A DNA stretch of 8,282 nucleotides, taken from the NCBI GenBank assembly GCA_023387375.1, contig JAEWIE010000037.1:1-8282 (forward strand), written 5' to 3'. The stretch comes from Bacteroidota bacterium. GTDB lineage: Bacteria > Bacteroidota > Bacteroidia > Flavobacteriales > Weeksellaceae. Positions 1 to 6,937 of the stretch are shown here, piece after piece. The notes under the pieces are model-generated. The model was not told where the DNA came from. It searched no databases and saw only the letters and a program-made list of their open reading frames with translations. A program made the position numbers and the translations under genes. Numbering within the stretch: position 1 is the first letter of the stretch; the number at the start of each line of letters is the position of its first letter.

Positions 1-366
1 GGTGCATAACCCCCCTTGCATAATGGAGAATAAGGCCGCAGTTCCATAAAAACACTGACGCTTTACGGGAATCCCAAAACCTAAAAGTACTTCCTCTTCA
101 TTTGCAATGGGTGGCACTAAAAATTCTTTGATAAATTCAAATTCTTTTTCAAAATCAGAATAACTCTCTACCGAAAGTTCTCCCTTCAGCCTTAAGGCCT
201 TTTCTAGACTTTCAATGAGTCGATTTAATTGCGCGGCTTTCGAAGGAGATTCTGTTTTGACCCTCTCGCTTAGATAGCGTAAAAAAGGCTCAAAAGAGAG
301 TTCTACTTGAAGTCCTTCAAGTTCTTTATCAAATGTTTCAATCGCAATCGTATCTTGCTTTATCAT
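1..366 (-). CDS. Partial CDS, N-terminal 122 residues of an uncharacterised protein (possibly a GAF-type sensory protein)
   Basis: This is an open frame reading leftward from the ATG at 366 to the window edge with no stop, so only the N-terminus is visible. The start is well fixed: an in-frame TAG lies seven codons upstream with no ATG between. There is no signal peptide. The protein begins MIKQDTIAIETFDKEL, continues as a charged, probably helical region (residues 20-85), and then has a distinctive stretch around residues 88-115 containing FLVPPIANEEE, FGIPVKRQCFYGT and an aromatic/glycine-rich segment. From memory this layout resembles the N-terminus of long Bacteroidota proteins annotated as GAF-domain proteins, but no GAF domain lies inside the window, so that is a weak inference. 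It follows the barrel phosphatase gene by 45 bp in the same direction and may be the next operon member. I am confident it is coding and unsure of its function. Confidence 0.75.
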   Translation of the reverse strand, partial: MIKQDTIAIETFDKELEGLQVELSFEPFLRYLSERVKTESPSKAAQLNRLIESLEKALRLKGELSVESYSDFEKEFEFIKEFLVPPIANEEEVLLGFGIPVKRQCFYGTAALFSIMQGGLCT

Positions 367-411
367 TAGAATTTTGATTTTAATCTAGATAGTTCCTTTC
401 TTTCTGTGAAT
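367..411 (-). other. Short intergenic spacer, no terminator
   Basis: These 45 bases separate the stop of the barrel phosphatase gene from the next ATG. I see no stable hairpin followed by a T-run and no TAnnTTTG-type promoter. A purine-rich AGAAAGAAAGGA stretch lies about 25-37 nt before the ATG, too far away to be a normal ribosome binding site. Read-through from the upstream gene is therefore likely. Confidence 0.5.
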
Positions 412-3400
412 TTAAAATCTAAGCCCTAAAGTTACATAAGGACTCCAACCTTCGCTCGAGTATCCTCCCACCACTTGAATAACCATTAATTGAGCCGGCG
501 CATAATAAAGGCCTCCTCCTACACCTTGGTGAATTCTTGAACTATTAAACCCTTTGGCCCATACTTTTCCCACGTCATAAAACCCAAGGAGTCCTAGTTG
601 CCCTGGCAGAAGATAGCTTCCAATGTCTAAAAGTTTAACGCGGGCTTCTAAATTGTTGTATAGCATGTGTTCCCCTGCAAAGCGGTATTTTCTGTAGCCC
701 CATAAATTGCCTTGGCCGCCCAAATAAAGAGCCTGATAAAAGGTCGGATTCCCTAAGGTAAATCCACCTCCAATTCGGTTTGCAAAAATAATGGAATTTT
801 TGGCAATAGCCTTGTAAAATGAAAATTCTCCTGTGAGTTGTCCAAACGATTTAGACTCTTCATTTAAGCCTGTATACCCTCGAGCCCTTAGGTTTAGGTA
901 GCCTCCCTCAGAAGGAAGAACTTTACTATTCCTTGTATCTCTTTCGTAGTTTGCTACCAGTCCAGCAAAGAGTTTGTCCTCCTCTAAAGTGTTCTTGTCA
1001 TAGGTATTGACAAGTCCACTGAAAAGGAAGCGGTCTTCGTTATCCTTTTTATTCAAACTATAATATTCAAGGGCAGGTCCTATGCTAAATTCAGAATTGG
1101 ACGTCTCCCAAGCTAGACTTGGACTAAGTTCAATCAGATTAAAACGAGCTCTGTAGTAACGAAGATCGTGATTTTCCTGATCAAAGACCGATGCATTCCC
1201 AAGGCCAAAAAAGTTCTGAGTATTGTTAGGCACATAGGCGCTCGCATCAATTCGAAGATCTGCTTTTCCAATCACTTCCTTCCAACGGCCTTTGTAGTCT
1301 ACTTTAAAAGAGCCTGTCGCTAAGGCTGCTTTTACAAGTAGTTGCTGCGTATGAGTAAAAGGAGTTTTTCTAAATCCACGCTGGTGCGTATATTTGAATC
1401 CTCCTCCAAGCATAATTCCGTCGTCTAAGTTGTATCCTGCCGTCACGAGAGGCATAGTGGTACTTCGTAGATTGACGGGCACAAAAGCCACCATCGTGCT
1501 ATCCTTTCCTTTGTGATGTCTGAGTTTTGAATTTAAATCGTTGTAGGTGGCCTCAGACTGGTATTCGTATAGATCGATTGGACGTTTGGAATCGCTAACG
1601 GCAATATTCTTTTTATCCTTTCCAGAAATTAGGCGTAGTTTTATTTTAGAGTCTCGAGGCGCAAGTTTTACCTGGTCCTCTCCCGCTTCAAGGTAAAGAC
1701 GAATTTCTTTAGTGAGAGCAGGATCGTACCATTTGTTCATGAGCTCCTTTTTAATTTCTCCTTCCTTATTAATCTTGTTAACGCTCACCTGAAGTCCTCC
1801 ACCCTTCTCCTCCACAACGACGTTCTCGTCTTTGTTGGTTAAGCGAATGTCAACGATGGAATTGATAAAGCGATAGTAAGTATCCATTTGCTGGGGCATC
1901 TGATCTCTTCTCTTTTTCAAATCCTCGAGAATCTCTTTGCCTCGAATGTCATAAGAGGATTTAGGAAGCGCATGCACACTTTGCACAAGTACCGAATCTG
2001 TGATTTTTTCAACAAATTCACGGCTTAATTCATTCCACTCCGCCTCATTAAATTGCATTTTTGGATGGGCGTTTAAGAAATCGGATTTAAGTAACGCAAA
2101 GTTAACCTTGCGAATCTCCGGTGCAAAGCCTTTGTTGGCAGGCATCGCAAACCAAGATCGAGAAGCAAGTCGAGGGAAAAATCCGTCCATTAACCGTAGT
2201 ACTTGATCTCGGTCTCTAGGAACGACCTCATAGTCTTTGTCCTTTCCAGGTAGCTGATCAAACCAGCGGTACTGGTCTCCATGCCTATCCCAATCCCCTA
2301 CCAATAGATCAAGCATGCGGGATCGCACAAAGGTTTTGGCCCCAAATGTATCGTCATTGTCGTTGTAAATCTTTTCAAGCATTTTCGGAGTGTTGTCCGA
2401 TTTCCCCAAAGGTTCTCGCTCTTCTAGAAGAGCCATCGTACCTGCAAAATCTAAATTGTGAGCTCCTAAGGCTGGATCTTCTGCGACCATCCCAATTACA
2501 GGTTTTGTGGAGGGTACTCCAAGGGCATTTGCAAGGGGCGGCATCATAAGCGCTGAATAAGGATGCTGTGCGCTGACGGCATCGTCTAAAAGATCCTCTG
2601 CAAAGGTATCATGCAGCGTGGAGGGAATTAAAGACTCAGAGTTTTTATTCACACTTCGTAGAACCCACTGTTTACCTGTGGGATCTTCTAATCGAAGAGA
2701 AACCGTTTGCATGCCTCCTCCTCTTTTGATAGGCGTAAGACCGCCCGCTACTTCCGATACGCGGATTACAGGAAGCTCTGTAGGCGCAGCCCATTCTTTT
2801 CTATAGTTTTCACCAAAAAGTTTACGGTGAAGTTTTCCTACTTTATCAAACTCTTTGTTCGCACTTACTATCACGCTGTCCTTCTCTAGTCCAAGCCCCG
2901 CAGTGCCCACTAGATACGGTTTCTCTTCTACATAAGGGATTCTATAGGAAAAAGCCTTCTCCACTGCGCCTTCATCGTATGTATAATAGCTAAGTACAGT
3001 CGTTCGATCCGATAAGAAATCCACACTTACAAACCCTTGCATTTTGCTTGCAAAGAGTGAGTTAGAATGCTTTTTAATGTAGGTGCTTTTGGATCCCGAT
3101 CCGCTTACAATTTGGTAATTGAGTTTGGGATCCTTGATAAGCTGTAGGCCATGCTCATGTCCCGCGGCATAAATCACATTGGAAAACCCTTCAAACACTC
3201 CACTTACCTTTTCAATTAAATCTTGATAGTCCGGGTGAGCAATGTCCTCTGCATTTAGAAAAACAGATTGTCGAAGCAGTGGATAGAGTGACCCCACAAC
3301 GGGAAGTGGAATATATAAGTTTTTGTTAATCGCGGTTAAGGGAAATATATGATCTTTTAGTTCATAATTCCCGCCATGAACCCCGTTGGATTTGAATGGA

Positions 3401-4020
3401 TGGTGAGAAGTAAGTAGAATGGTTTTGTCTTTGTTTTTATAAAGCAAGTTCTCTAATTTATCCACCACTTCTTCTTTGGTGGTGCACTCACAGTCCGCTT
3501 CTACATTTTCTTTTGAATAAGGAAAAAGCCACCACTCGCTGTCGTAGGCAAGAACCACCACTTGATCTGAAATGGGAATCTCAATGGGATCTGGACAGCC
3601 ATTTGAAGGAATGAGTTTAAGGTTATCATCGTTTTGCGAAGCTAAGAACTCTCCCTGCGCCTTAATTTTAGCAAGTCCCTGTTTTCCCATCTTGTCCCAA
3701 TCGTGATTACCTGGCAGAAAATACACAGGCGCTCCTTTGGCGCGCATGGGTCCAAACTGAGAGCGAAGAATCTCCTCTCCTCTCTTTTTGTCCTCTGTTC
3801 CCTCAAGGCCCATGCCTCGGGGGTAAATATTATCACCCAAAAAGAAAACCGTGGTTTTGTCTTTGATAATTAATTCAGCGGCTTTGGGAATCACCGTCTG
3901 TTGCTTATAATTTAATTCTCCTGCATCGCCAATGAGAAGGACTCTGTTTTGGATTTCGCTTTGCGCAAAAAAGGCGCAAACCATTGAAGGCAAAAGCGTA
4001 AGTGAAAAATATCGTCTCAT
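412..4020 (-). CDS. Secreted purple-acid-phosphatase-like metallophosphoesterase fused to a kinase-like region and a C-terminal outer-membrane beta-barrel
   Basis: The protein has 1202 residues and several parts. Residues 1-20 are a signal peptide (MRR, a hydrophobic core, likely cut near AFFA-Q); C15 is not in a good lipobox. Residues about 25-345 are a metallophosphoesterase with the full purple-acid-phosphatase-like metal motif set: GDAG (D32), GDNIY (D63, Y66), GNHD (N105, H106), TSHHP (H206, H207) and GHEH (H288, H290). Residues about 415-720 resemble kinase-like domains: VLRSVNK (451-459), GDWDRHGDQ (575-583) and PRDRDQ (601-606). Residues about 850-1202 are a BamA/TamA/surface-antigen-type barrel, with alternating strands, a GGQGNLWGYR-type segment (1101-1110) like the conserved RGF loop, and a terminal Phe (YVTLGLRF) as in BAM-assembled proteins. 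By family, the first domain hydrolyses phosphoesters with two metal ions. The barrel would anchor it in the outer membrane; which side the phosphatase faces is unknown. It starts 2 bp after the upstream stop, so expression is probably coupled. The domain calls at both ends are firm; the middle is tentative and the substrate unknown. Confidence 0.88.
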   Translation of the reverse strand: MRRYFSLTLLPSMVCAFFAQSEIQNRVLLIGDAGELNYKQQTVIPKAAELIIKDKTTVFFLGDNIYPRGMGLEGTEDKKRGEEILRSQFGPMRAKGAPVYFLPGNHDWDKMGKQGLAKIKAQGEFLASQNDDNLKLIPSNGCPDPIEIPISDQVVVLAYDSEWWLFPYSKENVEADCECTTKEEVVDKLENLLYKNKDKTILLTSHHPFKSNGVHGGNYELKDHIFPLTAINKNLYIPLPVVGSLYPLLRQSVFLNAEDIAHPDYQDLIEKVSGVFEGFSNVIYAAGHEHGLQLIKDPKLNYQIVSGSGSKSTYIKKHSNSLFASKMQGFVSVDFLSDRTTVLSYYTYDEGAVEKAFSYRIPYVEEKPYLVGTAGLGLEKDSVIVSANKEFDKVGKLHRKLFGENYRKEWAAPTELPVIRVSEVAGGLTPIKRGGGMQTVSLRLEDPTGKQWVLRSVNKNSESLIPSTLHDTFAEDLLDDAVSAQHPYSALMMPPLANALGVPSTKPVIGMVAEDPALGAHNLDFAGTMALLEEREPLGKSDNTPKMLEKIYNDNDDTFGAKTFVRSRMLDLLVGDWDRHGDQYRWFDQLPGKDKDYEVVPRDRDQVLRLMDGFFPRLASRSWFAMPANKGFAPEIRKVNFALLKSDFLNAHPKMQFNEAEWNELSREFVEKITDSVLVQSVHALPKSSYDIRGKEILEDLKKRRDQMPQQMDTYYRFINSIVDIRLTNKDENVVVEEKGGGLQVSVNKINKEGEIKKELMNKWYDPALTKEIRLYLEAGEDQVKLAPRDSKIKLRLISGKDKKNIAVSDSKRPIDLYEYQSEATYNDLNSKLRHHKGKDSTMVAFVPVNLRSTTMPLVTAGYNLDDGIMLGGGFKYTHQRGFRKTPFTHTQQLLVKAALATGSFKVDYKGRWKEVIGKADLRIDASAYVPNNTQNFFGLGNASVFDQENHDLRYYRARFNLIELSPSLAWETSNSEFSIGPALEYYSLNKKDNEDRFLFSGLVNTYDKNTLEEDKLFAGLVANYERDTRNSKVLPSEGGYLNLRARGYTGLNEESKSFGQLTGEFSFYKAIAKNSIIFANRIGGGFTLGNPTFYQALYLGGQGNLWGYRKYRFAGEHMLYNNLEARVKLLDIGSYLLPGQLGLLGFYDVGKVWAKGFNSSRIHQGVGGGLYYAPAQLMVIQVVGGYSSEGWSPYVTLGLRF

Positions 4021-4022
4021 AG

Positions 4023-4883
4023 CTAGGGAATTAAATCAAACTTTAAAAGAGTGGGTTTGCTTGTTTTGCTCCCTCCCTCGTTACTTATAAAAAGTGCTCC
4101 CTCTTTATCAAACGTAAGACCTTCCGGCTGGTTATAAAGTTTTGGATCGAGAGCGTAGGCCGCTTTTGGATTCATTTTTTCATCTAAGACCACAAGCATT
4201 TGGTTCACGGAAGAAAGTAAATACCACTCTGAGGTCCTTGGGTTTTGGTGCAAAGCAGAGGGTCTAAATTTCTTTCCTTTAAGGCTTAAGAAAGTCTCAA
4301 TTTTCGAGTGCTCAATTTTAAATTCATCAAGCTTTTTAATTTTCCCTTCACTTGAAAGCGAAAGGCGATAGCCTGAGGTCTTATCCGTTTTTTTATCTAC
4401 ATTACAAGATTTGCAAATCACATAAAGAAGAGAGTCTTTTTCACTGTAAGCAAGAGACTCATACTCTCCCTTAGGGAGAAGACCCTTCCACTCTTTTGTT
4501 AGGGTCGTTTTCTTCTTAGAGAGTTCGTTTTGAGGAATTGTAAAAAGAGCTCCATCACTTCGTAGCACGACCACATAGTCTCTTGCGAGGGCAAGACCTT
4601 CGTAATCTCCATTATCTCCAAAATGAGTCTCCGTAATCGTTTTTGAAAAAGGAGCAAACTTGTATATAGCGCCATTTTCATCCTCCACGGCCAGAAGTGT
4701 ATTCCCTAAAAAGTCAATACCTGAAATCTCATGGAGTACATCCCAAAGAGGTTCTACCTTAGGATTATTTAAATCGTAATTCTTTGGGCTGTCGTACTTT
4801 GTCGTGTTATTCTGGGCGCAGGCAAAGAGGGAAAACAGTGCGAAAAGCAAAGTCCTTAAGGGAGTAAATAATAGGCTTCTCAT
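4023..4883 (-). CDS. SdiA-regulated-like beta-propeller lipoprotein
   Basis: The protein has 286 residues. The N-terminus (MRSLLFTPLRTLLFALFSLF) leads to A21-C22, giving a plausible lipobox, LFAC, with C22 as the lipidated residue. A Phe at -2 is unusual but tolerated. No acidic lipoprotein surface-export signal follows the Cys. The mature part shows the repeat style of the SdiA-regulated family: EISGI (52-56), DYEGLA (93-98), EYESLAY (140-146), FRPSALHQ (206-213), QPEGLTFD (252-259) and FISNEGG (265-271). These are propeller-blade motifs related to esterase-like/phytase-like propellers. A CKSC pair (C157, C160) sits in the middle. The biochemical activity of this family is not established, and the name comes from regulation in enterobacteria, so it does not imply quorum sensing here. 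The start codon overlaps the ppk1 stop as ATGA, and the next gene begins 2 bp after the stop. An envelope role linked to phosphate or polyphosphate is inference from position. Confidence 0.83.
   Translation of the reverse strand: MRSLLFTPLRTLLFALFSLFACAQNNTTKYDSPKNYDLNNPKVEPLWDVLHEISGIDFLGNTLLAVEDENGAIYKFAPFSKTITETHFGDNGDYEGLALARDYVVVLRSDGALFTIPQNELSKKKTTLTKEWKGLLPKGEYESLAYSEKDSLLYVICKSCNVDKKTDKTSGYRLSLSSEGKIKKLDEFKIEHSKIETFLSLKGKKFRPSALHQNPRTSEWYLLSSVNQMLVVLDEKMNPKAAYALDPKLYNQPEGLTFDKEGALFISNEGGSKTSKPTLLKFDLIP
4880..4883 (-). other. ATGA stop/start overlap between ppk1 and the lipoprotein gene
   Basis: The TGA stop of ppk1 (4882-4880) overlaps the ATG of the lipoprotein gene (4883-4881) in a 4-bp ATGA. 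No Shine-Dalgarno motif precedes this ATG, so termination-reinitiation coupling is the likely way the second gene is translated. Confidence 0.85.
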
Positions 4884-6922
4884 AATGCTTTGTTTTTTGA
4901 ATTTAAATAATCGTAAATCGCCTTTTGAGCACGAACCCCCTCAATAGTTTGTAAAGGGACGTTATGCAAATTTCGATCAAGTTCAACAGCGAACTCATCG
5001 TCACGAAGCTGAAAATGTATAAAGGCAAAGATCTCCTTCTTGATCTCTGGATCTAACACGGGATAACAGACTTCAATCCGATTGTAAAGATTTCGGCGCA
5101 TCCAATCGGCGGAGCCCATATACATAAGTTCTTTACCTCCCTGATGAAAGACAAAGACTCGACTGTGTTCGAGGTAGCGATCTACTATACGTCTCACCGT
5201 AATATTTGAACTCATGCCTGGAACGCCTGGCACCAATCGGCAAATGCTTCGTACGATGAGCGTAATTTTCACTCCTGCTTCACTTGCTTCATAGAGCTTA
5301 AAAATAAGACCTTTGTCTTCTAAGTTGTTAAGTTTAATAAGGATTTCGGCCTCTTCTCCTCGCTTGGCCGCCTCAATTTCCTCTTGAATAAGTCTTTTGA
5401 ATTCTCCAAGCATGTTAAATTGCGCAACAAGCAAATGCTTAAATTCGTAGGGTTTTCTTTTTTCCACCTCTCTTTGAGAAAGCGCTTCAAAGACATTTCT
5501 AAGTTCTCCTAGAAGCAGTGGGTTTGAGGTTAGAATGATATGGTCTGCGTAAACGCCGGCCGTCACCTCATTTAAATTTCCGGTGGAGAGAAGTCCTAAA
5601 TACTTAGGCTTACCTTCCTCCTCTATTTGCTCCACCAGCGCAATCTTAGCGTGGACTTTTAAATTGGGTAAGCTATAAAGAACATTAACGCCAGCCTTGG
5701 TAAGTTTTTTCGCCCATCGAATGTTATTTCCTTCATCAAAGCGAGCTTTGAGTTCCACAAAGACCGTAACTTTCTTTCCATTCTTCGCGGCGCTTATTAG
5801 GGCGTTTAGAATTTGAGAGTTTTTGGCTACGCGGTAAATCGAAATCCATATTTCCTTTGTGCTAGGATTAAGAGAAGCTTCATTAAAAAACCGTAGGATT
5901 GGATCATACGACTCATAAGGAGTGCTTACCAGCAAATCCTTTTTTTCGATCTTTTCAAAAAGCGTCTCTTCTTTCAGTTGCCTAATTGGCAAGGGCTCTT
6001 GAGGCTTATAGTTCCATTCTGGATTCGAGAGAGGAAACTGAAGAAAATCTTTCAAATTATGATTATACCCTCCTTTCATTGCGCTTCGCTTTTTAAGGCC
6101 TAATTGGATGAGTAGCGCATTTCTAATTTCTTTGGGCATATCGGGCTGATAAAGAAGTCTTGTGGCAAGGCCATAATCTCTTTTTGCAATTTGCTCTTCA
6201 ATTTTTTCCCGAAGATCTCCTTCAAATTCATCTTCTAAATTGAGATCAGCATTTCTTGTGACTTTAAAGGTGTAAAAGCCCTTTGGAGTTTTGCCTGGAA
6301 AGAGCTCCTTGATATTTTCTCTTAGAATATCATCGATGAACACAATGTATTTACATGTCGGTTTTTCAATGATATGAAAGCGATCGATCGAGTTTGAAGG
6401 GATGTTTACAATCGCAATTCGGGGATCCTCTTCAAACGAAATCGCGCTATAGAGTTTATTGTTTTCAATAAACAAATTAGACTGCTCAATAAAACTCACT
6501 TGCAAGAAAGCGGCCATCCTCGTATAGAAATAATCTCTAGCTTCCTGCTTAATTTCCTCAGGGAAAGGTTGGTTGTACAAAAGAACAATTCCTTTTTCGC
6601 GCAATTGCGGCAAAATAACGCTACGCATGATCTCACCATACTTTTCTTGTTGAGATTCAATAAGTGCAGTGGCCTGCGCATAAATCCCTGTTTCAATGGT
6701 TCCAAAAAGAGGATCAGGCACTTTCATAAGTTTTTTGAGCGCAGAAAGCACGGGCATTCTTACGCGGTAAAACTCATCCAAATTCGAAGAGAAAATAGCT
6801 AGAAAATTAATCTTTGCAAGCAGCGGAACACTCTCCATTGCCGCTTCCTCGAGGATTCTTCCATTGAAGTGGAGCCAACTTAAATCGCGGTTCATATAAT
6901 AAGGCGAAATTGGATCTACCAT
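4880..6922 (-). CDS. ppk1: Polyphosphate kinase 1
   Basis: PPK1 reversibly transfers the gamma-phosphate of ATP to a growing inorganic polyphosphate chain, using a phosphohistidine intermediate. The protein has 680 residues, the normal length for the family, and appears complete. The N-terminal domain carries NRDLSWLHFNGRILEEA (11-27) and FSSNLDEFYRVR (44-55), where N47 matches the ATP-contacting Asn of E. coli PPK. The two phospholipase-D-like C-terminal domains are intact: SIYRVA (R364), LKARFDEGNN (R394), LKVHAK with the autophosphorylated His H424, LSTGNLNE (445-452), SICRLVPGVPG (R562), YLEHSRVF with the second catalytic His H586, and GSADWMRRNLYNRIE (603-617). No key residue is missing. 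It lies 15 bp after the HD-PycTM gene and overlaps the lipoprotein gene by 4 bp. No exopolyphosphatase (ppx) gene is seen in the window. The start at 6922 places the conserved N-terminal motif ten residues in, which is typical. Confidence 0.97.
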   Translation of the reverse strand: MVDPISPYYMNRDLSWLHFNGRILEEAAMESVPLLAKINFLAIFSSNLDEFYRVRMPVLSALKKLMKVPDPLFGTIETGIYAQATALIESQQEKYGEIMRSVILPQLREKGIVLLYNQPFPEEIKQEARDYFYTRMAAFLQVSFIEQSNLFIENNKLYSAISFEEDPRIAIVNIPSNSIDRFHIIEKPTCKYIVFIDDILRENIKELFPGKTPKGFYTFKVTRNADLNLEDEFEGDLREKIEEQIAKRDYGLATRLLYQPDMPKEIRNALLIQLGLKKRSAMKGGYNHNLKDFLQFPLSNPEWNYKPQEPLPIRQLKEETLFEKIEKKDLLVSTPYESYDPILRFFNEASLNPSTKEIWISIYRVAKNSQILNALISAAKNGKKVTVFVELKARFDEGNNIRWAKKLTKAGVNVLYSLPNLKVHAKIALVEQIEEEGKPKYLGLLSTGNLNEVTAGVYADHIILTSNPLLLGELRNVFEALSQREVEKRKPYEFKHLLVAQFNMLGEFKRLIQEEIEAAKRGEEAEILIKLNNLEDKGLIFKLYEASEAGVKITLIVRSICRLVPGVPGMSSNITVRRIVDRYLEHSRVFVFHQGGKELMYMGSADWMRRNLYNRIEVCYPVLDPEIKKEIFAFIHFQLRDDEFAVELDRNLHNVPLQTIEGVRAQKAIYDYLNSKNKAL

Positions 6923-6937
6923 GAGCTTTTATTTCAA

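Noticed and set aside
2000..2889. Several short open frames on the plus strand within this span
   Set aside because: They lie entirely inside the strongly supported minus-strand phosphatase-barrel gene, overlap each other and resemble no known protein.
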